Origin: Desulfobacterales bacterium
GTDB lineage: Bacteria; Desulfobacterota; Desulfobacteria; Desulfobacterales; Desulfobacteraceae
Length of the DNA stretch: 5,870 bases
Direction of reading: 5' to 3'
NCBI GenBank assembly: GCA_022361315.1
Contig: JAKSBB010000687.1
Coordinates: 1 to 5,870 of the forward strand
The notes beneath the pieces are model-generated. The model was not told the origin of the DNA. It made no database searches and saw nothing but the letters and a program-made list of their open reading frames with translations. Shown here in pieces: positions 1-5,870 of this stretch (positions are counted from its first letter, which is position 1; each line of letters begins with the position of its first letter). The translations under genes were made by a program, and so were the position numbers.

Positions 1-105
1 CCTCTGGCCCTCACCATCAGGGAACATATCGCCGACCATGACCATGACCTGGCCGGTGAGGCCGTTCGTGAATTAATCGTTAAACTGAAGGGATCCATCC
101 AATGA
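1..105 (+). CDS. C-terminal fragment of an unidentified protein, truncated by the window edge
   Basis: Frame 1 is open from the window edge to a TGA at 103-105 and gives 34 residues, ending in KLKGSIQ. The stop overlaps the ATG of the response regulator gene by four bases (ATGA, 102-105), an arrangement typical of co-transcribed and translationally coupled genes. The piece reads as an amphipathic helix with a histidine/aspartate-rich stretch (HIADHDHD) followed by AGEAVRELIVKL. C-terminal tails of hybrid histidine kinases and phosphotransfer domains often look like this, with an acidic turn and then A-x-x-x-v-x-x-L helix periodicity. The fragment is too short to assign on that basis. If it is a hybrid kinase, it would be the most natural partner of the downstream regulator. 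That it is coding is fairly likely; its function is unknown. Confidence 0.6.
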   Translation, partial: PLALTIREHIADHDHDLAGEAVRELIVKLKGSIQ

Positions 106-1871
106 TGTCCGACCTGATCATGATCGTTGACGACAGTCCCACCAATATAGATATCCTTGCCGCCACCCTGAAAGACCAATACCGGCTGACCATCGCAAAA
201 TCCGGCCAAACGGCTATGGACAGGATTGATAAACAGATTCCGGACCTGATCCTTCTGGACATTCTCATGCCGGAGATGGACGGGTTTGAGGTGTGCCGGC
301 GGCTCAAAGCGGACAAACGTACCCGGGATATTCCCGTGATCTTCATCACGGCAGTGGAAGCTGCGGAGCACAAGACCCGGGGATTTGAGCTGGGTGCCGT
401 GGATTATATCACCCGTCCCTTCCACAAGTCTGAGGTGCTGGCACGGGTGAGGACCCACCTTGCCATGCGGCAGATGCACCGGGAACTGAACGAAAAAAAC
501 CGCAGTATGGGAAAAGCACTGGCAGAGAAAAGCAGGCAGCTGGATGCCCTGATCGCCAACCTCCCCGGCATGGTGTACCACGCCAGATACGACAATGGCT
601 GGCAATCGGACTTTGTCAGTGACGGCTGTATCCACCTCACGGAATACTCCCCCGAAGCCTTTTATGAACACAAGGGCCCCCATCACGGGCTCATCACCGA
701 TGCCGATAATCTCAAACGAATTTCTCAGACAAGGGATGACGCCCTTGCCGCAGGCCGCAGCTTTGAGATGCTGTACCCCATCAAAACCGCATCTGGAAAA
801 GAGAAGTGGGTATTGGAGCAAGGGGCCGGTGTTACCGACGAAAACGGCAACCTGACCGGGACGGAAGGGGTGATCTCGGACGTCACCGAAAAACAGCGGG
901 CCGCCCTGGCCCTGCAGCAGGAAAACCGTCATCTCAGATCCGTCATGCCCCGGGACCAGTTCGGCGACATCGTGGGGGGCTCACCGGCCATGCAAAAGGT
1001 TTACGATCGAATCATCAAAGCCGCGGCCTGTGAGGACTGCGTCATTATCTACGGACAGTCCGGCACCGGCAAGGAACTGGTGGCCCGGGCCATTCATAAA
1101 AACAGTCCCAGAAAAAACAAAACCTTTGTTCCCATCAACTGCGGTGCCATCCCGGAAGGCTTGTTTGAAAGTGAATTTTTCGGCCATAAAAAAGGGGCGT
1201 TCTCCGGGGCAAACACAGACAAAGAAGGCGTTCTGGATATGGCGGACGGCGGCACCCTTTTCCTGGACGAACTGGGGGAAATATCTCTTTCCATGCAGGT
1301 GAAACTGCTTCGGGTCATGGACGGCAACGGTTATATTCCTGTAGGGGGAACCGTTCTGAAAACACCGGACATCAGATTTGTCTGCGCCACGAACAGGGAC
1401 CTGCAGGAGCGCATCCGCCAGAAAAAACTCCGGGAGGATTTTTTCTTCAGGGTGCACATCATCCCCATCAACCTGCCCCCATTAAGGGAACGGAGAGAAG
1501 ACATCCCTCTGCTCATCGAACATTTCTTCAACTCCTATCCCAAGGACGACACCACAGCCAGCCTGACACCCGAAATAATGGATGCCCTGATGACCTATGC
1601 CTGGCCAGGCAACATCCGTCAGCTCCAGAACATGGTCTATCAGTTCCTGGTGCTTGGGAAGATGGATTTCCTGGACCCGGACACCATAAAAGACGGTAAT
1701 ATTCAGGCGAGTCTGCCCGGCGATCTTAAAACCGCAGTGGAGGAGTTTGAAAAAAACTTTATTACCCGGGCGTTAACCCGGTACAAGGGGAAAAAAGGGA
1801 AAGTGGCCCAGGCACTGAAGGTGGACCGTAAAACATTGTTCCGAAAAATGAAGCGGTACGAATTGAATTAA
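102..1871 (+). CDS. Sigma-54-dependent response regulator (receiver-PAS-AAA+-Fis HTH), NtrC family
   Basis: This 589-residue cytoplasmic transcription activator drives sigma-54 RNA polymerase from enhancer sites using ATP hydrolysis. Residues about 4-120 form a receiver domain: acidic pair D10/D11, phospho-acceptor D53 in LLDILMP, T83, and the switch position R105 (normally Lys) in TRPF. A short coiled coil (about 123-148) leads into a PAS domain with PAC-like end (about 148-265, ending in ISDVTEKQ). The AAA+ domain (about 288-515) shows Walker A GQSGTGKE (318-325), the sigma-54 contact loop as GAFSGA (365-370), Walker B TLFLDEL with D389/E390, sensor I ATNRDL (429-434), arginine-finger candidates R444 and R450, and sensor II WPGNIRQLQN (501-510). 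A Fis-type helix-turn-helix fills about 545-589. The start at 102 overlaps the upstream stop and has a modest AAGGGA Shine-Dalgarno at 89-93. A second ATG follows directly at 105, so the exact start could be either. The target genes are not visible; no sigma-54 promoter was found in the window. Family assignment is very secure. Confidence 0.96.
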   Translation: MMSDLIMIVDDSPTNIDILAATLKDQYRLTIAKSGQTAMDRIDKQIPDLILLDILMPEMDGFEVCRRLKADKRTRDIPVIFITAVEAAEHKTRGFELGAVDYITRPFHKSEVLARVRTHLAMRQMHRELNEKNRSMGKALAEKSRQLDALIANLPGMVYHARYDNGWQSDFVSDGCIHLTEYSPEAFYEHKGPHHGLITDADNLKRISQTRDDALAAGRSFEMLYPIKTASGKEKWVLEQGAGVTDENGNLTGTEGVISDVTEKQRAALALQQENRHLRSVMPRDQFGDIVGGSPAMQKVYDRIIKAAACEDCVIIYGQSGTGKELVARAIHKNSPRKNKTFVPINCGAIPEGLFESEFFGHKKGAFSGANTDKEGVLDMADGGTLFLDELGEISLSMQVKLLRVMDGNGYIPVGGTVLKTPDIRFVCATNRDLQERIRQKKLREDFFFRVHIIPINLPPLRERREDIPLLIEHFFNSYPKDDTTASLTPEIMDALMTYAWPGNIRQLQNMVYQFLVLGKMDFLDPDTIKDGNIQASLPGDLKTAVEEFEKNFITRALTRYKGKKGKVAQALKVDRKTLFRKMKRYELN

Positions 1872-1878
1872 TTATAAA

Positions 1879-1898
1879 TGAAAAACGTTGAAAAACAT
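1879..1898. repeat. Tandem 10-bp imperfect direct repeat in the intergenic region
   Basis: TGAAAAACGT (1879-1888) is followed immediately by TGAAAAACAT (1889-1898), with nine of ten bases identical. The 10-bp period is close to one DNA helical turn, which would place the two units on the same face. They lie just after the regulator gene's stop and about 65-85 bp upstream of the likely promoter of the kinase gene. That position would suit an upstream activator site or an A-tract. It may also be chance in an A-rich stretch. The repeat is seen directly; a regulatory role is inference. Confidence 0.4.
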
Positions 1899-1961
1899 TG
1901 TCCTTGACCCCCTTTCAACCCAATTTGCTGCTTGCCTGGTCACCTGATTTCTGCCATATTG

Positions 1962-1970
1962 TGGTATACT
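1962..1970 (+). promoter_or_regulatory. Extended -10 promoter candidate for the propeller kinase gene
   Basis: TGGTATACT reads as an extended -10 element (TGn followed by TATACT at 1965-1970), with one mismatch to TATAAT. It lies 28 bp before the kinase ATG. No convincing -35 hexamer is found 16-18 bp upstream (that stretch reads CACCTGAT), which fits the extended -10 class that tolerates a weak -35. It implies that the kinase can be transcribed by housekeeping sigma factor independently of the upstream regulator gene. No GG-N10-GC sigma-54 signature with correct spacing was found in 1872-1998. The call rests on motif reading only. Confidence 0.45.
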
Positions 1971-1991
1971 TACTTTTTAGTAGTTTCCACC

Positions 1992-1996
1992 AGGAG
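1992..1996 (+). promoter_or_regulatory. Shine-Dalgarno AGGAG with unusually short spacing to the kinase start
   Basis: AGGAG is a strong Shine-Dalgarno core, but only two bases (TC) separate it from the ATG at 1999, against a usual five to nine. Upstream in the same frame there is a TAG at 1981-1983 and no start codon after it, so the gene cannot begin earlier. A later start would remove the signal peptide ([12 protein letters not shown]...), and no ATG or GTG lies in frame within it. The start at 1999 is therefore forced despite the tight spacing. Confidence 0.6.
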
Positions 1997-1998
1997 TC

Positions 1999-4900
1999 AT
2001 GAGTATTAAGCGAATCTGTACTATCGTATGCTGTATCATTTTGCTTCCGGGGCTGTTATCTGCAGCCCGGATACAGAAGGATTACGTTAACTTACCGCCA
2101 CAGGCCATTGATTTTGAACATATTTCCACCCGGGAAGGCCTGGCAAACCCGGTTGTCTATGACTTTATCCAGGACCGCCACGGGTTCCTGTGGCTCAGTA
2201 CAGGCAACGGCATCAGCAAATACAACGGGTACGAATTCACCAATTATTTGCCGGATGCAAATGATCCCGATTCCATCGGCAAAGGCCCGGTGGTCAAACT
2301 ATTTCTGGACAGCAAAAACAATATCTGGGCCACCGGCCTTTCCACCGGTCTTTATAAATATGACGAACAGAACGACCGGTTCACTTTTTATCGCCACGAT
2401 CCGGAAGATACGAACAGCCTGCCCAGTGATACGGCCTATAATATTGATGAAGATGCTTCCGGAAATCTATGGATCTCCACTCTGGATGCAGGGATTGTCA
2501 GGTATAATCCGGAAACCGATACCTACACCCGGTACCAGCACGATCCCGACAATCCGGATTCCCTTGCCTCCAACGCCACCGTCGGCATCCTCTGTGACAG
2601 CCGGGGCTATATCTGGGTTTCCACCATGAAAAGCGGTTTTAACAGGCTGGATCCCAAAACAGGCATCTTTACCCATTTCCTCCCCGACACCCCCCATGCG
2701 ATGCACATCATGGAGGATCAGTTCAACGACATCTGGTTTCCCACACTGGGCCACGGGGTGTACCGATATATCAGAGAAGAGAACCGCTTTGTCTCATATA
2801 CCCACAACGGCAAAGATCCCCACAGCATCAGCCATAATCAGGTGGTAAAGGCATTTGAAGACAGTACTGGTACGGTGTGGCTGACCACCTGGGGTGGCGG
2901 AATCAATATATACGACCGGGAAAACGACCGTTTTACATCCTATACCAATGATCCGGCCAATCCATTTTCCCTGAACCATAACAGTACCTGGGGAATCTAT
3001 GAAGACCATTCCGGTGTTATCTGGATCGGCACCTATGGGGCCGGCGTCAACAAGTTCGACCGGAAAAAAGAACGATTCCGTGTGATGCGCAGCTATCCCG
3101 GACGTATGGACGGGCTGAGCCACAACTCTGTAAAAACCATCCATGAAGACCGGGATGGCATATACTGGATCGGCACCCTGGGTGGCGGGATGACAAGATA
3201 CGATCCCCAAACCGGCAGGTTCAGGCATTTTCGCCATAACCCTTCCGACCCCGGCAGCATTTGCCACGATAATATCTGGCAAATCGTTGAGGATCAGGAC
3301 GGCAGTTTATGGATTGCGACGGAAAACGGCCTGGACAAATACGATAAGCGGTTGGACAAATTCACGCATTTCACACCCCATGCGGACGATCCGGACAGCC
3401 TGAGCAGTAACCTGATCCGAAGTATTCTTGTTGATCATCAAAACAGGCTGTGGATAGGCACCCAGCTCCATGGGGTGGACCGGGTGGATCTGTCGAAATC
3501 TTCAGAGATGAAGTTCGAACATTTCAGATTCTGGGGTGGTCACAACTCCGTGCTGTATCAGGATTCAGATAAAAATGTATGGGTGGCAAACCAGAAACTT
3601 TTCCGCTTTGACCCGGACAAAAACAAGTTCGAACAATGGCAGTTCGACCCGTCAGATAAGGCCAATGCCCCCGAAGGCTTGTTTACGGATGCCACAGAAG
3701 ATAACGAGAAGCACCTCTGGTTCGGTACATCCTCACGGCTGTTCCGGCTGAATCCCCGAACCAATCAAGTCACCCAGTATGGCCCGGAACAGGGGCTAAC
3801 GGATTCCTCCATTACCGGCATCCGCTTCTATCCCCCGGATCAATTGTGGATCAGCACCACCAAAGGATTGTCCGTTTTACATCTCAGCAGTCAGCAGATC
3901 AAAAACTATGAACTGGGTACATTTAACCGGAGGGCAGCCCTGGTTGCTGCAAACGGAGACATGGTGTTCGGGAGTATCAACGGGATGGTCTGTTTTTCCC
4001 CCCGGACACTCAGGGATAATCCCTATATCCCCAATATTGTCATCACCTCATTTAAAACCATGAACAAATCCGTGGATACCGGAGGCCCCCTGGCCACCCT
4101 GGGAGAGTTGACACTCAGCTACGAGGACCGGATCTTTTCATTTGAATTCGCCGCACTGGACTACTCCGACCCTGAAAAAAACAGTTATAAATACAAACTC
4201 TCGGGCTTTGACAACACCTGGACCGAAGTGGACAGCAAGCGGCGGTTTGCCACCTACACCAACCTTGATGCGGGAACGTATCGATTCCAGGTACAGGGGT
4301 CCAACAACGACGGTGTATGGAATACCAAAGGGGCAGAGGTGGAGATCACCATCACGCCACCCTGGTGGGAGAGCAAGTGGTTTTACTCTGCAGTCACCCT
4401 GCTGGTCATCCTCATCATTGTGGTTACCGTCTGGTATGTGATCCGGCTGAGGTTCGAAATCGGAGAGCGTAAACGGGCTGAGCATTCACTTCGCCTCAGT
4501 CAGGAACAATACAGAGAAGTGGTAGAGGGAACGGCTGATCTCATCACCAGTGTCGATGGGAAAGGCAGGTTGATCTATGCCAACTCCATGGCGAAAAAAA
4601 TCTACGGTCTTTCCCCGGACCGCTGCCTGGGTCTTTCCGCCCTTGATTTTATCCACCCGGATGACAGGGAACGGACCAAGTCATGGAAAACCCGTTGTAT
4701 TGCAGAAGGGCTGTCAAACGCCACCATTGAGAATCGCCAGGTGAACACAAAGACCGGGGCACATTTTACCCTGCTGTGGACCTCTCACTTTCACTATTCC
4801 GAAGATGGACAGATCAAACAGATCAACAGTATAGCCAGGGATATCACGGAACGCAAAAATATGGAGCAGATCATCATCCAGTCGGAAAAGATGATGTCCG

Positions 4901-5658
4901 TGGGCGGCCTTGCCGCAGGAATGGCCCACGAAATCAACAATCCCCTGGCCGGCATGATCCAGAATGCCCAGGTGGCCTCTAACCGGTTGACCCGGGATAT
5001 GCCCGCCAACACAAAGGTGGCCGAAGCCCTGGGACTGTCCATGTCCACCCTGCGGGAATATATGGCCCAGCGGGGTATACTGAACCATCTGGAGGCCATC
5101 AACCAGTCCGGCGTCAGGGCCGCCCAGATTGTTTCCAACATGCTCAGCTTTGCAAGAAAAGGCAGCTCGGAAAAGAAGCCGCACCTGTTGGCACCGCTCA
5201 TTGATAAAACCATTTCCCTGGCGGAAAGCGATTTCGATCTAAAAAAGAAGCACGATTTCAGAAACATCATCATTGAAACAGACTTCTCTCCGAATGTCCC
5301 TGAGGTGATGTGCGAACCCAGCAAAATTCAGCAGGTGCTGTTCAACATCATTAAGAATGCATCGGAAGCCCTGAGCGGCTACAAAGAGCGTCAGACGTCT
5401 CCAAAGATTACCGCCCGATTGAAGAAAGCAGGCGGCAAAGCCGTCATAGAGATTGAAGATAACGGCCCCGGCATTGAAGAGGAGACCCGCAAACGAATCT
5501 TTGACCCCTTCTTTACCACCAAGGGTCCAAGCAAAGGAACCGGTCTTGGCCTGTCTGTGTCCTATTTTATCATCGTGGATGATCACCACGGCGCGATGGA
5601 AGTCTCTTCTACGCCAGGCAGAGGAACGACGTTTATCATCCGCCTGCCCCTGCCCTGA
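1999..5658 (+). CDS. Membrane sensor histidine kinase with periplasmic double beta-propeller (Reg_prop), Y_Y_Y, PAS, HisKA and HATPase domains
   Basis: This 1219-residue inner-membrane sensor kinase should autophosphorylate on histidine and pass phosphate to a separate response regulator. A signal peptide covers residues 1-23 (basic MSIKR, hydrophobic core, LLSA end). Fourteen Reg_prop-type blades run from about 36 to 674, enough for two seven-bladed propellers. A Y_Y_Y immunoglobulin-like domain follows (about 705-787, ending ITPPWW). One transmembrane helix lies at about 794-815, then a linker with ERKRAE and a PAS domain (about 835-957). HisKA has the phospho-accepting H977 in AHEINNPL. 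The HATPase domain has N box residues N1116 and N1120, G1 box DNGPGI (1154-1159), F box FDPFFTTK (1168-1175) and G2 box GTGLGL (1180-1185). The periplasmic half resembles Bacteroidetes hybrid two-component sensors of polysaccharides, but this protein lacks their receiver and AraC-type output. Its ligand is not predictable. It lies 127 bp after a sigma-54 regulator on the same strand and probably has its own promoter. All catalytic motifs are intact. Confidence 0.96.
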   Translation: MSIKRICTIVCCIILLPGLLSAARIQKDYVNLPPQAIDFEHISTREGLANPVVYDFIQDRHGFLWLSTGNGISKYNGYEFTNYLPDANDPDSIGKGPVVKLFLDSKNNIWATGLSTGLYKYDEQNDRFTFYRHDPEDTNSLPSDTAYNIDEDASGNLWISTLDAGIVRYNPETDTYTRYQHDPDNPDSLASNATVGILCDSRGYIWVSTMKSGFNRLDPKTGIFTHFLPDTPHAMHIMEDQFNDIWFPTLGHGVYRYIREENRFVSYTHNGKDPHSISHNQVVKAFEDSTGTVWLTTWGGGINIYDRENDRFTSYTNDPANPFSLNHNSTWGIYEDHSGVIWIGTYGAGVNKFDRKKERFRVMRSYPGRMDGLSHNSVKTIHEDRDGIYWIGTLGGGMTRYDPQTGRFRHFRHNPSDPGSICHDNIWQIVEDQDGSLWIATENGLDKYDKRLDKFTHFTPHADDPDSLSSNLIRSILVDHQNRLWIGTQLHGVDRVDLSKSSEMKFEHFRFWGGHNSVLYQDSDKNVWVANQKLFRFDPDKNKFEQWQFDPSDKANAPEGLFTDATEDNEKHLWFGTSSRLFRLNPRTNQVTQYGPEQGLTDSSITGIRFYPPDQLWISTTKGLSVLHLSSQQIKNYELGTFNRRAALVAANGDMVFGSINGMVCFSPRTLRDNPYIPNIVITSFKTMNKSVDTGGPLATLGELTLSYEDRIFSFEFAALDYSDPEKNSYKYKLSGFDNTWTEVDSKRRFATYTNLDAGTYRFQVQGSNNDGVWNTKGAEVEITITPPWWESKWFYSAVTLLVILIIVVTVWYVIRLRFEIGERKRAEHSLRLSQEQYREVVEGTADLITSVDGKGRLIYANSMAKKIYGLSPDRCLGLSALDFIHPDDRERTKSWKTRCIAEGLSNATIENRQVNTKTGAHFTLLWTSHFHYSEDGQIKQINSIARDITERKNMEQIIIQSEKMMSVGGLAAGMAHEINNPLAGMIQNAQVASNRLTRDMPANTKVAEALGLSMSTLREYMAQRGILNHLEAINQSGVRAAQIVSNMLSFARKGSSEKKPHLLAPLIDKTISLAESDFDLKKKHDFRNIIIETDFSPNVPEVMCEPSKIQQVLFNIIKNASEALSGYKERQTSPKITARLKKAGGKAVIEIEDNGPGIEEETRKRIFDPFFTTKGPSKGTGLGLSVSYFIIVDDHHGAMEVSSTPGRGTTFIIRLPLP
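2104..4020 (+). repeat. Fourteen in-gene propeller blade repeats (two seven-bladed propellers)
   Basis: Each unit has the pattern x-D-x-x-G-x-[LIV]-W-[IVL]-x-T-x-x-G-[LIV]-x-x-[YF]-D, the hallmark of the two-component regulator propeller repeat (Reg_prop). The blade tryptophans are at residues 65, 110, 158, 206, 246, 294, 342, 390, 438, 485, 528, 574 and 617; the fourteenth blade has Val656 at that position. Seven of the inter-tryptophan steps are 48 or 47 residues, about 144 bp. The loop after many blades carries a D-P-x-[DN]-P-x-S-[LI] signature, for example after blades 1, 2, 3, 6 and 9. Blades 10-14 are more divergent and shorter. The repetition is protein-level; nucleotide identity between units is modest, so the array is old rather than recently amplified. 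Confidence 0.9.
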
Positions 5659-5670
5659 TCCGCAAAATAA

Positions 5671-5709
5671 AAGAAGGCCCTGCACTCCTATGGAATACAG
5701 GGCCATTTT
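5671..5709. terminator. Probable bidirectional intrinsic terminator between convergent genes
   Basis: A perfect 7-bp stem, GGCCCTG (5676-5682) with CAGGGCC (5698-5704), encloses a 15-base loop that can pair further inside as TCC/GGA around TAT. The plus-strand side is followed by ATTTTAAAT, a short T run, so it can end the kinase transcript, whose stop is 17 bases before the stem. Read on the minus strand, the same stem is followed by TTCTTTTATTTT, a better U-tract, so it should also end the TRAP permease transcript, whose stop is at 5737. One hairpin appears to serve both genes. Confidence 0.8.
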
Positions 5710-5736
5710 AAATCCCACGGAATCGTAATTCGTTGT

Positions 5737-5870
5737 TTAGTACCCCAGCACCCTGGGCAGCCAGAGTGAAATCTGCGGGATATAGGCAATGATAAAGACG
5801 GCGATCACTGCGACGATTGAAAACGGAATTGCCTTCAGTGAAATCTCTTCGATACTCACGTTGGCAATGC
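5737..5870 (-). CDS. TRAP transporter large permease subunit (DctM family), C-terminal fragment
   Basis: On the minus strand the frame is open from the window edge to a TAA at 5739-5737 and gives 43 residues. It begins IANVSIEEISLKAIPF, continues with one hydrophobic helix (SIVAVIAVFIIAYI) and ends PQISLWLPRVLGY. The pattern 'P-Q-[IL]-S-L-W-L-P-x-x-[LM]-G-Y' directly after the last membrane helix is the characteristic tail of DctM-type TRAP permeases. These form the sodium-driven inner-membrane channel that takes up dicarboxylates and other organic acids delivered by a periplasmic DctP binding protein. The small subunit (DctQ) and binding protein would normally lie further upstream of this gene, outside the window to the right. 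The substrate cannot be read from this fragment. The gene converges on the sensor kinase gene across a shared terminator. Confidence 0.85.
   Translation of the reverse strand, partial: IANVSIEEISLKAIPFSIVAVIAVFIIAYIPQISLWLPRVLGY

Noticed and set aside
981..1457. Minus-strand open frame of 158 codons inside the sigma-54 regulator gene
   Set aside because: It lies wholly antisense to the conserved AAA+ domain, its translation shows no recognisable motif, and no ribosome binding site is evident. It is a shadow of the real gene's codon bias.
1938..1944. Short dyad GGTCACC as a possible operator
   Set aside because: Arms of only three bases are expected by chance in a 127-bp region.
1937..1955. 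Possible sigma-54 promoter around TGGTCACCTGATTTCTGCC
   Set aside because: The GG and GC dinucleotides are 15 bases apart (start to start) instead of 12, and the remaining consensus is poor.
2794..3282. Minus-strand open frame of 162 codons opposite the propeller region
   Set aside because: It is antisense to the repeated blades, and its Gly/Val/Ile-rich translation mirrors the blade codons. No family features are present.
4714..5324. Overlapping minus-strand open frames of 156 and 176 codons opposite the PAS/HisKA region
   Set aside because: Two different antisense frames being open over the same conserved kinase core reflects composition, not coding. Neither resembles a known protein.
5239..5718. 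Minus-strand open frame of 159 codons running through the terminator into the HATPase region
   Set aside because: It crosses the hairpin at 5676-5704 and is antisense to the N, G1, F and G2 boxes; the convincing minus-strand gene ends at 5737 in another frame.
1..5870. Mobile element, CRISPR, tRNA or defence system in the window
   Set aside because: No terminal inverted repeats, transposase, spaced identical repeats, cloverleaf sequence or nuclease-like gene was seen. The window is accounted for by signalling and transport genes.

Overview
This window is a chromosomal signalling locus, most likely from a sulfate-reducing or related bacterium of the Desulfobacterota (formerly Deltaproteobacteria). 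That assignment is inferred from moderately GC-rich codon use, the sigma-54 response regulator style, the form of the histidine kinase core and an adjacent TRAP transporter. No rRNA or other phylogenetic marker is present. I see no tRNA, CRISPR array, insertion sequence or other mobile element.

Layout. Positions 1-105 hold the last 34 codons of an unidentified plus-strand gene. Its stop codon overlaps the start of the next gene (ATGA), so the two are probably co-transcribed and translationally coupled. Positions 102-1871 encode a 589-residue NtrC-family regulator: receiver, PAS domain, sigma-54-interacting AAA+ ATPase and Fis-type helix-turn-helix. A 127-bp intergenic region (1872-1998) carries a tandem 10-bp repeat, a good extended -10 box and a very tightly spaced ribosome binding site. 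Positions 1999-5658 encode a 1219-residue membrane histidine kinase: signal peptide, 14 beta-propeller blades, Y_Y_Y domain, one transmembrane helix, PAS, HisKA and HATPase. A hairpin at 5671-5709 looks like a terminator shared by the kinase and a convergent gene. On the minus strand, 5737-5870 is the C-terminal end of a TRAP transporter large permease (DctM family).

How the genes may work together. The kinase has the sensor layout of the Bacteroidetes 'hybrid two-component systems' (double seven-bladed propeller plus Y_Y_Y in the periplasm), but it ends after its ATPase domain, with no receiver or DNA-binding domain. It must therefore pass phosphate to a separate regulator. The adjacent sigma-54 activator is the obvious candidate. 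However, that activator is more tightly linked to the truncated upstream gene, so the true pairing is open. The neighbouring TRAP permease raises the possibility that the system controls organic-acid uptake, as DctB/DctD does with sigma-54 in other proteobacteria. This is inference only.

Nothing here is a clearly new system. The points worth a second look are the Lys-to-Arg change at the receiver switch residue, the GAFSGA and GQSGTGKE variants in the AAA+ domain, the near-perfect 48-residue spacing of the propeller blades, an extended HisKA hairpin, and the unusual start region of the kinase gene.
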